Shown: positions 19,464 to 28,544 of the stretch, one piece after another | How the letters are laid out: each line of letters starts with the position of its first letter | Numbering within the stretch: position 1 is the first letter of the stretch | Source of the DNA: Gemmatimonas groenlandica | GTDB taxonomy: Bacteria; Gemmatimonadota; Gemmatimonadetes; Gemmatimonadales; Gemmatimonadaceae | Length of the DNA: 64,000 nucleotides | NCBI RefSeq assembly: GCF_013004105.1 | Contig: NZ_CP053085.1 | Span: 3,906,001-3,970,000 of the forward strand | Direction of reading: 5' to 3' | Position numbers and translations under genes: made by a program | The notes under the pieces: model-generated | What the model saw: the letters and a program-made list of their open reading frames with translations, nothing else | The model's database searches: none | Told to the model about the DNA's origin: nothing

Positions 19464-20462
19464 ATGCGAAATTCTACGTGCTGGCTGATGGTAACGTCGG
19501 CCTTGTCCTTGTTGGTCGCCTGCGCGCCGTCGGCGGCCAGGCCGCCCGCAGGGCTCGCGGTGTCCGCAGCTCCCCTCGTGATCGCCCACCGCGGGGCCAG
19601 CGGACACCGCCCGGAGCATACGCTCGAGGGGTACGCGCTGGCGGTGCAGATGGGCGCCGACTTCATCGAGCCCGACCTCGTGAGCACCAAGGACGGCGTG
19701 CTCGTGGCTCGGCATGAGAACGAGATCGGCGGCACCACTGACGTCGCCACGAAGTTCGCCTCGCGCCGCACGCGTAAAGTGATCGATGGCGATACGGTGA
19801 GCGGTTGGTTCACCGAAGATTTCACACTGGCCGAAATGCGCACGCTGCGCGCGAAGGAGCGGCTATCCTTCCGCTCCCACGCGTACGATGGACAGTTCGT
19901 CGTACCCACCTTCGACGACGTGCTCGCGTTGGCCGATTCGCTGGGACGGCGTCGTGGGCGACCGGTCGGGGTGTATCCGGAAACGAAGCATCCCACCTAC
20001 TTCCGTGGTATCGGACTTCCGATCGAGGAACCGATGTTGCGTGTGTTGCGCGCTCGCGGCCTCGATCGCGCCGACGCGCCGGTGTTCATTCAGAGCTTTG
20101 AAAGTGGCAACCTGCGCCTGTTGGCGACGCAAACCCGGATCCACCTGATCCAACTCGTCTCCTCGGCGCCGCAAGTCACACCGACAGCGCTTCGAGACAT
20201 CGCGACATACGCGTACGGTGTGGGCGCGAACACGCGGCAAATCGTGGGTGACGATTCCGCTGCGGTGCCGACGTCCCTCATTGCCGATGCGCACGCAGCG
20301 GGACTTCGTGTCCACGCCTGGACACTCCGACCTGAGTCAGTGTTTCTTGCCAAGCGCTACGGTGGCGATCCGCTGGCGGAGGTGCGCGAGTTGGTGCGAC
20401 TCGGCGTGGATGGGTTGTTCGGCGACTATCCCGATCAAGTGGTGACGGGACTGCGAAAATAG
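19464..20462 (+). CDS. Glycerophosphodiester phosphodiesterase, lipoprotein (GlpQ-like)
   Basis: A 332-residue enzyme that should hydrolyse glycerophosphodiesters to glycerol-3-phosphate and an alcohol. The N-terminus is a lipoprotein signal with lipobox LLVAC (Cys20), so it acts in the periplasm or on the outer membrane. The TIM-barrel GDPD motifs are present: IAHRGASGHRPEHT (His42), DFIEPDL (Glu69, Asp71 metal ligands) and VARHENEIGGTTDV (His84). The inserted EIGGTTDV region resembles GlpQ-type periplasmic enzymes rather than the short cytoplasmic UgpQ type. The gene is divergent from the kinase; the 107-bp gap should contain both promoters. A G/C hairpin follows the stop. Confidence 0.93.
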   Translation: MRNSTCWLMVTSALSLLVACAPSAARPPAGLAVSAAPLVIAHRGASGHRPEHTLEGYALAVQMGADFIEPDLVSTKDGVLVARHENEIGGTTDVATKFASRRTRKVIDGDTVSGWFTEDFTLAEMRTLRAKERLSFRSHAYDGQFVVPTFDDVLALADSLGRRRGRPVGVYPETKHPTYFRGIGLPIEEPMLRVLRARGLDRADAPVFIQSFESGNLRLLATQTRIHLIQLVSSAPQVTPTALRDIATYAYGVGANTRQIVGDDSAAVPTSLIADAHAAGLRVHAWTLRPESVFLAKRYGGDPLAEVRELVRLGVDGLFGDYPDQVVTGLRK

Positions 20463-20469
20463 CGAATGA

Positions 20470-20495
20470 CGCGCCGTCACATTAAGTGAGGCGCG
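20470..20495 (+). terminator. Possible terminator after the GDPD gene
   Basis: CGCGCC-G-TCAC-ATTAA-GTGA-GGCGCG: a strong stem with one bulged base and an ATTAA loop. There is no clear T tract, so termination is uncertain. Confidence 0.4.
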
Positions 20496-20546
20496 GTTCA
20501 TGCACTGCTCTCTCTCTCGGTCATTCACTTCAAGAGAGGACATCGC

Positions 20547-22805
20547 ATGCACCGTGTGCTGCAGCATACATATCGCGTTACATCTCGCTTCGCGCTCACC
20601 GCATCTGTCGCCGTCTCGCTCGTTGCGAGCGTCGCCGCAGCGCCCGGCGCTTTCGCGCAAGGCGTGCGCTTCACGCTGGCGCCGTCGGCGGAGTACACGT
20701 GGTGGGACAAGAGCCTCGGTATCGAGGACGCGCCGTTCTATGGCGGGCGGTTCGGTGCGGATTTCGGTTCGCTGCTTTCGCTGAGCGGCTACTATCATCG
20801 CGCCAACGGTCTTGGCGTTACGCGCGACAGTCTGCGGCCGAGCGGTATCATACAACTCGGACCACGTCGCACGACGACGGACATCAGCGACTTCGGCGGC
20901 AATCTCGCGATTCGATTGAGTACGGGGCGTATCGCGCCGTTTCTATCGGCCGGCGCCGGCGTTATGCGATTCGAAGCGGATAGCATTGAGCGACAGGATC
21001 AGATCAACTATCGCTACGGCGGTGGTATTCAATACGACGCCACGCCGAATATTCGCGCCATGGTGATGCTCGAAGATTCTCGCTTCCGTTTGGCCCCGGG
21101 CACGCTCTTCACCAGCACCACTGGTGGCAACTCGCTGGCCGAACGTCGGGCCACGCGCAGCAACTGGACCGCCAGCGCGGGCTTGGGCATCGCTATCGGC
21201 GGTGCGCTCGACGAGCAGACGGACGACGACGAACGGACTGAGCGGTGGTCGATCGGGTCCGTACCGCTCGAGGCCTTCGCCGGCCGACTCGACTTCGACG
21301 ACAAGTCGTTGCCGCGTCAGGCGTTGGTCGGTGTACGTACGGGCATCGACGTGGGGCAGTTCGTAGGGCTTCGTGCATTCTATTGGCAGGGTCGTTCGGG
21401 CAACCTGCGCGACAAGCAACCGATGCAGAGCTACGGCGGCGAAGCGCAATTCAACTTCACGCGGTCGCGTGGCCCGTCACCGTTCATCGTGCTCGGCGCC
21501 GGTCGCCTCGACTTCGGCGAAGACTATCGCGATACACTGGGCCGTGCGCGCGACGCGGAAACCGCGCTGATCGCCGGTGCCGGCGTGGCGCTTCGTCTCA
21601 CGGACAACTTCCGCCTCAATGTCGCGGTGCGTGACTACGTGCGTGGTCCGCAGGATCTGGATAGCTTGGCCACCACCGATCAGCTTACGAACAACCTGAT
21701 GTACACGGTTGGAATCGGGTTCGATTTGGGACGGTCGCGGAAGTCGATGCCCAGTCGCGACGAGCGTGATGCGCGCGCCGAACGGGAGCGTAGGATGCGT
21801 GATCGCGAGGATCGCGACGAACGCATGATTACGCGTGACGCCGACCTGCTTCGTATGCGCCGCGAAATGGCTGTACGCGACACGATCGTCGATGGTCGGG
21901 ATTCTTCGATGATGATGGAACGTCGGATCGTGCGGCGGAATGCGCAGCCGCCAGTGCAGCCGGCCCGTCCCACGATGATCACGCTCCCGGCACCGACCGT
22001 CGGCGAGCTCTACATCCGCTACGGCGACAGCACGCAGCGCACGATGCGTATCACACCGGCCGATGCGCAGCGTATGTCGGACAGCACGACGACGCGCAAT
22101 TCGAACGACGCGATGATTCGCGAGCTGCGAGGACAGATCGAACGTCTCGAAGCGCGCCTGCGCACGCCCGATGCGGCCAGCAAGGAGACGGTGAAGGACG
22201 AAGAAGTCCGCGCGCTGCGTGCGCGTCTCGACGCGCTGGAGACGCAGCTGCGCGCCACAGCCGCACCGGCCGCGTCGACGCCGAATGTGGTCGTGGTTCC
22301 GTCGTCCACCACGACGACGACCGTGCCGATGAACTCCGCAATGTCATCGCCGATGATGTCGGATGACGCCCGCGCGATGCGCATCCAGCAGGTCTCGCCG
22401 TATGTGGCCGGCTTCGATCAGTTGGTGATCGGCGCCCAGCTCGACATGGGCCCGGTGTTCGGGATTCCCGCTGTGCGACTGGTTCCGGACTTTGCCATCG
22501 GGCTCGGCAATGACGCCTCGGTGTCGCTGGCGGTCGGTGCGCAGTACGACTTCGGCGCGCTCCGCCTGAGCACGCCCGGTACGTATCGCCCGTACCTCCG
22601 CGCCGGGCTTGGCTTCCTCGCGGCGAGTGGGGATCGCGATTCCGAATTCGGCGTGAACGCGGCGTACGGTGTCACGTACCAGCGGGCTACGCCGGTCGGT
22701 GCCGCGGTGGATCGTCGTCGCCCGCAGTATTTCGTGGAACACCAGGGCATCAGCTTCTTCAGCACGAACCGCTTCCTCGTAGGGATGCGCTTCCTCACGA
22801 AGTAA
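20547..22805 (+). CDS. Outer-membrane beta-barrel protein with central coiled coil
   Basis: A 752-residue secreted protein. AGAGGA lies 6 bp before ATG 20547, and a signal peptide (ASVAVSLVASVAAAPGAFAQ) follows. Residues about 40-400 and 620-752 are alternating aromatic/polar strands with features like FIVLGAGRLDFGEDY and FRLNVAVRDY, typical of porin-like or OmpA-like barrels; the C-terminus ends FLVGMRFLTK. Between them are a highly charged Arg/Asp/Met-rich region (res about 400-455) and a coiled coil (MIRELRGQIERLEARLRT, VRALRARLDALETQLRAT). A coiled coil between two barrel-like regions is unusual; it could cross the periplasm or trimerise. No enzyme motif is seen. The family is unrecognised beyond outer-membrane barrel. 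Confidence 0.85.
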   Translation: MHRVLQHTYRVTSRFALTASVAVSLVASVAAAPGAFAQGVRFTLAPSAEYTWWDKSLGIEDAPFYGGRFGADFGSLLSLSGYYHRANGLGVTRDSLRPSGIIQLGPRRTTTDISDFGGNLAIRLSTGRIAPFLSAGAGVMRFEADSIERQDQINYRYGGGIQYDATPNIRAMVMLEDSRFRLAPGTLFTSTTGGNSLAERRATRSNWTASAGLGIAIGGALDEQTDDDERTERWSIGSVPLEAFAGRLDFDDKSLPRQALVGVRTGIDVGQFVGLRAFYWQGRSGNLRDKQPMQSYGGEAQFNFTRSRGPSPFIVLGAGRLDFGEDYRDTLGRARDAETALIAGAGVALRLTDNFRLNVAVRDYVRGPQDLDSLATTDQLTNNLMYTVGIGFDLGRSRKSMPSRDERDARAERERRMRDREDRDERMITRDADLLRMRREMAVRDTIVDGRDSSMMMERRIVRRNAQPPVQPARPTMITLPAPTVGELYIRYGDSTQRTMRITPADAQRMSDSTTTRNSNDAMIRELRGQIERLEARLRTPDAASKETVKDEEVRALRARLDALETQLRATAAPAASTPNVVVVPSSTTTTTVPMNSAMSSPMMSDDARAMRIQQVSPYVAGFDQLVIGAQLDMGPVFGIPAVRLVPDFAIGLGNDASVSLAVGAQYDFGALRLSTPGTYRPYLRAGLGFLAASGDRDSEFGVNAAYGVTYQRATPVGAAVDRRRPQYFVEHQGISFFSTNRFLVGMRFLTK

Positions 22806-22831
22806 GCCGCAGCAGGCAATGCGGTGGGGCG

Positions 22832-22873
22832 TTGGACACTCGGGCGGCCAGTCTGCCGATTCGGGTGTCCAAC
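22832..22873 (+). promoter_or_regulatory. Hairpin in the leader of the PEP carboxylase gene
   Basis: Perfect 9-bp inverted repeat GTTGGACAC / GTGTCCAAC enclosing a second partial stem (CGGGCGGC / GCCGATTCG). It ends 17 bp before the PEP carboxylase ATG and 27-68 bp after the previous stop. It may terminate upstream transcription or affect initiation; there is no T tract. Confidence 0.5.
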
Positions 22874-22889
22874 GGTACATTCTGGGGCA

Positions 22890-25691
22890 ATGACAGAGAC
22901 TCCTGAGACCGGTCGGCTGGAGAAGGACCTCCCGCTGCGCGACGATATCCGCTTGCTGGGGCGTGTGCTGGGCGACACGCTGCGCGAGCAGGAAGGCGAC
23001 GAGATCTTTCAGCTCGTCGAATCGGTGCGACAGACCGCCGTACGTTTCGCGCGCGAGGGCAGCCCAAGCGATCGGGCCGAGCTGCATCGACTCCTCGATG
23101 GATTACCACCCGAGGACATGCACCGCGTGGTGCGCGCGTTCGCCTACTTTTTGCAGCTGGCGAACATCGCCGAAGACACGCACCGGTCGCGGCGGCGTCG
23201 TGAGCACGAGATCATAGGGTCGCCGCCGCGCGAAGGGAGTCTGGCGTTTTCACTCGACGCGGTGATCCGCGAAGTGCCGGACGCCGCCGACCATGTGGCC
23301 GCCTTCTTCGCCACGGCGCTCGTGTCGCCGGTGCTGACGGCGCACCCCACGGAAGTGCAGCGGCAGAGCACGCAGCATGCGCTGCAGCAGATCGCCGATC
23401 TGCTGGACCGCCGCGACCGGCTCACGCTCACGCCCGACGAACGGCAGGAGGCCGACGAGACGCTCAAGCAGGTCGTGCTCACCCTCTGGCACACGCGCAT
23501 GGTGCGCTCCGAGCGACTCCGCGTGATCGACGAAGTGAAGAACGGCATCAACTATTTCCGCAGCACATTCTTCACCGAACTGCCGCGTCTGCACGGTGAT
23601 ACCGAAGACTTGTTGCACGCGCGCTTTCCTGCGTACGAGTGGTCTCTGCCTCCGTTCTTGCGCGTGGGTAGCTGGATCGGCGGCGACCGCGATGGCAATC
23701 CGTTCGTCACCGCCGAGACGTTGCAGGAGACCGTGCGCCTGCAGGCGTCGGCGACGATCGAATTCTATCTCGACGAAGTGCATGCGCTCGGCTACGATCT
23801 GCCGCTGTCCGAGCGACTCGTGCCCGTTACGGCCGAGCTGTCCGCACTCGCGGCGCGTTCGCCCGATGCGTCGTCACAGCGGCTCGATGAGCCCTACCGC
23901 CGCGCGCTGATCGGGATCTATTCGCGGCTAGCCGCGACAGCGCATGCGCTGGGTCTGCCAGCGCCGATACGGCAGGCCATCGGCACCGACGCGCCGTACG
24001 CCACGGCGGCCGCGCTGCGCGATGACCTCGTGGTCATTCGGGATTCGCTGCAGCAGCACGGCGGCGCACGGCTCACCACCGGACGATTGCGTCGCCTGGT
24101 GCGCGCGGTCGAACTGTTCGGTTTTCACCTGGCACCGCTCGACCTGCGTCAAAATTCCGAAGTGCACGAGCGCGTGGCCGCGGAGCTGCTGTCGAGCGCT
24201 GGCGTGTGCACTGACTACGCGTTGCGAACCGAAGCCGAGCGCGTCGCGATCCTGTCGAAGGAACTGGCCGGCACGCGTCCGTTGTACTCGCCGCATCTGT
24301 CGTATTCCGAGGAAGTCGCTGGAGAACTGGCGATTGCCTTCGCGGCGCGTGAACTCCGCGAGCGATTCGGCGACGCGCTGCTTCCGCACTACATCATCTC
24401 GAAATGCGACGGCGTCTCGGACCTGCTGGAAGTGGCGCTGGTGCTCAAGGAGGCGGGACTCGCGCGTGGGGGTGCGTCACCGACCACGGAGATGCAGATC
24501 ATTCCGCTGTTCGAGACCATCGACGACTTGCGGCGGGCTGGCAACACGATGGACGCGCTCTTCACGTTGCCCGTGTACCGCTCACTGGTCACGTCGCAGG
24601 GGAATGTGCAGGAAGTAATGCTCGGCTACTCCGACAGCAACAAGGATGGCGGCTTTCTGACCTCCGGATGGGAGTTGTATCAAGCCGAGTTGGCACTGAT
24701 GCGCGTTTTCGCCGAGCACGGCGTGAAGCTGCGGCTCTTTCACGGACGGGGCGGGTCGGTAGGACGCGGCGGTGGTCCGAGCTACGAGGCGATCCTGGCA
24801 CAGCCGGCAGGCGCCGTCAGTGGACACATCCGCATTACCGAGCAGGGCGAAGTGATCGCGTCGAAATACGCCACGCCTGATGTAGGCCGGCGGAATCTCG
24901 AGCTGTTGGTGGCGGCGACGCTCGAGGCTTCGCTTACTGATCATGAGCGGCGCGGCGAGCACGCCGACCATGTGGCACAGGACTTCCACCCAGTCATGGA
25001 ACGTCTGTCGGCGGTCGCCTTCCGGGCGTATCGCGACCTGGTGTACGAAACACCGGGCTTCGTGCAGTATTTCCGTGAATCCACGCCGTTGGCCGAGATC
25101 GCGACGCTCAATATCGGGAGTCGGCCGGCATCGCGGCGTCCGAGTGAACGCATCGAGGACCTGCGCGCGATTCCATGGGTGTTCTCGTGGGCGCAGTGCC
25201 GTCTCATGCTGCCCGGCTGGTACGGATTCGGTTCGGCCATCGCGGCGTATCTCGCGGACACGCCGGACGGTCTCCCCATGCTGCAGCGTATGGCGCAGCA
25301 CTGGCCGTTCTTCCGCACGCTGCTGTCGAACATCGACATGGTGCTTGCGAAGTCCGATCTCGCCGTGGCGTCGCGCTACGCGGAGCTGGTGCAGGATGTG
25401 GAGTTGCGGCAGCGCGTGTTCGCCATGCTCTCGGCCGAGTGGCATCGCACGCGCGATTCGCTGCAGCAGATCACGGGGCAGGCGGAGTTGCTGGCGGAGA
25501 ATCCGCTGCTCAAGCGATCGATCGCCAATCGCTTTCCGTACATGGATCCCCTCAATCACCTGCAGATCGAGCTGTTGCGCCGGTATCGCGATGCGCAGGC
25601 CACGGGTGCCGACACCGACGACGAGCGGCGGCGGAGAGGCATTCACATCACGATCAACGGGATCGCGGCGGGCCTGCGGAACAGCGGCTAG
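22890..25691 (+). CDS. ppc: Phosphoenolpyruvate carboxylase
   Basis: A 933-residue cytoplasmic enzyme, close to the usual 880-930. It carboxylates PEP with bicarbonate to oxaloacetate, replenishing the TCA cycle. All signature blocks are present: LTAHPTEVQRQS with catalytic His about 152, GSWIGGDRDGNPFVT near 260, LDLRQNSEVHE, GYSDSNKDGGFLTSGW, FHGRGGSVGRGGGP with His about 618, IPWVFSWAQCRLMLPGWYG, and the C-terminal ITINGIAAGLRNSG that carries the allosteric-site end. The ATG at 22890 is chosen because homology begins shortly after it; the upstream in-frame extension would run through the leader hairpin. It converges on the next kinase gene with only 9 bp between stops. Confidence 0.97.
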   Translation: MTETPETGRLEKDLPLRDDIRLLGRVLGDTLREQEGDEIFQLVESVRQTAVRFAREGSPSDRAELHRLLDGLPPEDMHRVVRAFAYFLQLANIAEDTHRSRRRREHEIIGSPPREGSLAFSLDAVIREVPDAADHVAAFFATALVSPVLTAHPTEVQRQSTQHALQQIADLLDRRDRLTLTPDERQEADETLKQVVLTLWHTRMVRSERLRVIDEVKNGINYFRSTFFTELPRLHGDTEDLLHARFPAYEWSLPPFLRVGSWIGGDRDGNPFVTAETLQETVRLQASATIEFYLDEVHALGYDLPLSERLVPVTAELSALAARSPDASSQRLDEPYRRALIGIYSRLAATAHALGLPAPIRQAIGTDAPYATAAALRDDLVVIRDSLQQHGGARLTTGRLRRLVRAVELFGFHLAPLDLRQNSEVHERVAAELLSSAGVCTDYALRTEAERVAILSKELAGTRPLYSPHLSYSEEVAGELAIAFAARELRERFGDALLPHYIISKCDGVSDLLEVALVLKEAGLARGGASPTTEMQIIPLFETIDDLRRAGNTMDALFTLPVYRSLVTSQGNVQEVMLGYSDSNKDGGFLTSGWELYQAELALMRVFAEHGVKLRLFHGRGGSVGRGGGPSYEAILAQPAGAVSGHIRITEQGEVIASKYATPDVGRRNLELLVAATLEASLTDHERRGEHADHVAQDFHPVMERLSAVAFRAYRDLVYETPGFVQYFRESTPLAEIATLNIGSRPASRRPSERIEDLRAIPWVFSWAQCRLMLPGWYGFGSAIAAYLADTPDGLPMLQRMAQHWPFFRTLLSNIDMVLAKSDLAVASRYAELVQDVELRQRVFAMLSAEWHRTRDSLQQITGQAELLAENPLLKRSIANRFPYMDPLNHLQIELLRRYRDAQATGADTDDERRRRGIHITINGIAAGLRNSG

Positions 25692-25700
25692 CGGCGGAGC

Positions 25701-27338
25701 CTAGTTGCGTCGATCCATCGCGTCGCGCCACGCTTCCAGTGATTGGATACGCGCTTCGAGCGAAGGCGCAGCTGGCGCCTGCAATGGCATCGGCACCGGG
25801 CGCGTTGTCAGCGCCGGACGCGGCGTGGCTGCGCGCGTGGCATCCGTGGTGCGAAATCCGGCGCTGCTCTCGCCGTTTGCGCCGCGCACGCCGCGGCCGG
25901 CGAGGCGCAGTACGGCCCGTCCGCCGGCGCCAAGCCAGAACGTGCGAAACACGCTCTCGCCCACGCCGCGCCGCAACGGGGAATTCAGTAGGCCCACGAT
26001 GGAGAGGCCGCGAGTGACATACGCCGAGTACAGCATGATCGCGCCGGGAAGCGACACGCCGAACATCCCGGGGCTGTACTCGGTGCGCTGGTATTTCAGT
26101 ACGTACCAGCGTAGCACGAACGACGCGACGAACAATGATCCCAGAATCATCACCTGCTTCCGGCGGTGTCGTACGGCCCCGGCATCGGCGCGCAGTTGCG
26201 CACGCTCGGCTTCACGCTCGGCCAGCACGGCCGCGAAGCCTGCTTGAATCTCCGAAATGGAGAATCGGCGTCGCGCGAGTCGTCGCGCCTGTTGCATCAA
26301 TACCGCCAACCGCCCCCAGATCACGGCGCAGAAGAGCACCATGGGCAAAATGCGATCGAAATTCGTGTCGTACGCCTGTTCGAGCACCAGCAGCAGCAGG
26401 AATCCGATGATGACGGCGCCCGCCAGCACCATGCCGGCCTGACTCGCTTCCTCGGCGAAGAGCCGAATGGGCAGTGGCACATCGGCGCTACGCAACGCTG
26501 AGGTGTCGAGGCGTTCGACCAGTTCATCGGCCGTCGCAAAGCGCGATTCCGGCGCCTTGTTCGTACACTGCGCGATGACATCGGCCAGCAGCGCCGGCAC
26601 GTCCGCCCGCAGCTGCGCGATGGGCGGCACCGCCTCGGTGAGCTGCTTCACCAGCACCTTCGAGATCGAATCACCGGTTATGGCGGGGCGTCCCGCCAGC
26701 GCGAACCACGCCACCAGACCCAGCGAATACAGGTCGCTGCGTCCGTCGATGGTGTCGCCCGATGCCTGCTCAGGGCTCATGTACTCGGGTGTTCCCACGA
26801 CTTCACCCACGCGCGTGAGTGACGGCGTGGCGACGGTGGCCGTGATCGAGCGGGAGATACCGAAGTCCATGACCAACGCGCGACCGGTGGCGCGCTCGAT
26901 CATGATGTTGTCCGGCTTGATGTCACGATGCACGACGCCGCGACTGTGCGCGTAGGCCAGCGCGTAGCTCACATCCTGCAGCATGCGCACGGTGTCGCGC
27001 ACCGACATCGGCCCCGACCGCTTCACGAGATCGGCGACGCTCTCGCCCTCCACGTAGCCCATGGCGAACGCGAGCAGACCGTCGCGGTCTTCGACACTGA
27101 ACACCGGGACGATGTTCGGGTGGGAGAATGACGCAGCGGTGCGCGTCTCTCGCAGAAACCGTTCGCGCAGGTCGCTCTGCTGCGCAAACTCGGGTGGCAG
27201 CACCTTGATGGCCACCGGGCGATCGAGCTGACGATCGCGGGCGAGGTACACCGCGCCCATGCCGCCTTGTCCCAACAGGCGTTCGATGGAGAAGCGATCA
27301 CCGATCGCTGCGTGCAGGTCGGTGATCGCTTCTCGCAT
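25701..27338 (-). CDS. Membrane Ser/Thr protein kinase with C-terminal multi-helix membrane domain
   Basis: A 545-residue eukaryotic-type kinase. The kinase domain spans about 15-285, with LGQGGMGAVYLA, Lys45 (VAIKV), VHRDIKPDN with Asp139, DFG 158-160 and GTPEYMSPEQ. Unlike the two other kinases in this window, it has no TPR or TolB-like region. Instead, hydrophobic segments lie at about 302-320, 329-347, 397-413 and 431-451, then a Pro/Ala/Thr-rich linker and a short coiled coil (SLEARIQSLEAWRDAMDRRN) at the C-terminus. It starts at ATG 27336-27338, eight bp after the stop of the desaturase gene on the same strand, so the desaturase and kinase are probably co-transcribed. Confidence 0.93.
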   Translation of the reverse strand: MREAITDLHAAIGDRFSIERLLGQGGMGAVYLARDRQLDRPVAIKVLPPEFAQQSDLRERFLRETRTAASFSHPNIVPVFSVEDRDGLLAFAMGYVEGESVADLVKRSGPMSVRDTVRMLQDVSYALAYAHSRGVVHRDIKPDNIMIERATGRALVMDFGISRSITATVATPSLTRVGEVVGTPEYMSPEQASGDTIDGRSDLYSLGLVAWFALAGRPAITGDSISKVLVKQLTEAVPPIAQLRADVPALLADVIAQCTNKAPESRFATADELVERLDTSALRSADVPLPIRLFAEEASQAGMVLAGAVIIGFLLLLVLEQAYDTNFDRILPMVLFCAVIWGRLAVLMQQARRLARRRFSISEIQAGFAAVLAEREAERAQLRADAGAVRHRRKQVMILGSLFVASFVLRWYVLKYQRTEYSPGMFGVSLPGAIMLYSAYVTRGLSIVGLLNSPLRRGVGESVFRTFWLGAGGRAVLRLAGRGVRGANGESSAGFRTTDATRAATPRPALTTRPVPMPLQAPAAPSLEARIQSLEAWRDAMDRRN

Positions 27339-27346
27339 CGTTTCTG

Positions 27347-28315
27347 CTACTCCATCGCGAATTCGCGGGCGAACGCCACGTTGAACGAGAACGTCTTCGC
27401 GCGGCTGCGCGTCTCCATCATGTTGGCCACGCGCTCGAGACGCTCGGTGATCGCCATGATCTTTTCCTGCGCCTTGCGACCCGCTTCGTTCAGCCCTTCG
27501 AGCTTGTCGATCGACCAGAACTTGATGAGGTCTTCGACGATCCGGATGTAGTCGCGCGGACCATAGATGCCGGCCCGACGGATCACGTCGGCCATCTCAC
27601 GGAAGTGCGGCATGCTGATACCGGGCATGTCGATGCTCGGCATGATCAACGCGGCTGATTCCAGCGCGCGGTTGGGATCACGCGCCAGCACTCGCAGGAA
27701 GATCTCGCGGTAGAACACGTAGTGCCGCGCTTCTTCCTTGGCGACGTTCTGGAGCACTGTGCCGATGAGCGGCTCGTACTGGCCGGCCAGTTTACCGGTG
27801 TTGGCGTGACTGACCTGCGTGGCGCGCTCCTGCAGCGAGGTGTACACGAACACCCGGTACGGATCCTTGTCCCAGGTGGGCTCGAAGCCCGCCTTGAGAT
27901 ACTCGAACTGCATGCGCTCGAGTACCGGATTATCCAGGATCTTGCTGTCGTGCGCGTAGTCGTGCAACACAGCCCCGTGCCGGTCTTCCTCGGCCGTCCA
28001 CAGGTTGGTCCACTTCGCCCAGAACGTGTCGCCGCCCAGATACGTGGCAAGCAGCCGGTGGAAGTGGGGGAGGCCTTCTTCGGTGAGCGTGTTGAGCGCC
28101 AGGGCGACGCGGGCAGGCATGCTGATGCCCTTCGCGCGCTCCCGGAGCTGTTTCACGAAGGCGTCTGGATCGGTGTCCGGCTCAGGCGCCAGCAGTTCCG
28201 ACGGGAACCACAGAATGCGCTTGGCTTCATGCGCGACCGTCAGGTCTGCGACGTCCTGTTCAAGGTCCGCGAGGACCTCGACTTTGGCGATAGTTTCGTT
28301 GTCGGGAAAGTACAT
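27347..28315 (-). CDS. Acyl-ACP desaturase (ferritin-like diiron)
   Basis: A 322-residue enzyme of the stearoyl-ACP desaturase family, which inserts a cis double bond into acyl-ACP using O2 and ferredoxin. Diiron ligands fit the family pattern: Glu79/80 in TEEGLPHF, EEDRHG (E109/E110, H113), Glu163 in LQERATQVSH, and EEARHY (E195, H198). ATG at 28313-28315 gives the usual family length. The frame is open another 50 codons upstream but that stretch is a palindromic repeat, so it is not counted as coding. It lies upstream of a kinase gene; whether the kinase controls membrane lipid composition is speculation. Confidence 0.93.
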   Translation of the reverse strand: MYFPDNETIAKVEVLADLEQDVADLTVAHEAKRILWFPSELLAPEPDTDPDAFVKQLRERAKGISMPARVALALNTLTEEGLPHFHRLLATYLGGDTFWAKWTNLWTAEEDRHGAVLHDYAHDSKILDNPVLERMQFEYLKAGFEPTWDKDPYRVFVYTSLQERATQVSHANTGKLAGQYEPLIGTVLQNVAKEEARHYVFYREIFLRVLARDPNRALESAALIMPSIDMPGISMPHFREMADVIRRAGIYGPRDYIRIVEDLIKFWSIDKLEGLNEAGRKAQEKIMAITERLERVANMMETRSRAKTFSFNVAFAREFAME

Positions 28316-28380
28316 AATCTGAAAGATATCCACGGTTGCGAACGGCGGCCACGGTGGCGAACGGTGGATAGCGCAGGGGA

Positions 28381-28517
28381 ACTCATACGGTCCGGAACGC
28401 GTGGGGGCGGGCGGGAGTACCGCTGCGATGGGTCCAGCGAGGTAGGCCAACTCGGCTGCGGGCATCGTAGCGGCACTCCCGGCTGCCTTCGCGCGTTCCT
28501 GACCAAACAGCTTCCCC
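28381..28517 (+). repeat. Palindromic intergenic element, copy 1
   Basis: GC-rich imperfect palindrome beginning near CGGTCCGGAACGCGTGGGGG and ending CCAAACAGCTTCCC, with inner arms GGGAGTACCGC and GCGGCACTCCC. It aligns in the same direction with the copy at 30371-30508. Together the two elements bracket the ABC transporter gene. Confidence 0.8.
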
Positions 28518-28544
28518 GACTGAATCCAGCGTTACATTCCGCGG

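Noticed and set aside
24582-25646. 354-codon open frame antisense to PEP carboxylase
   Set aside because: PEP carboxylase is complete in all catalytic blocks; the antisense text has no protein-like features.
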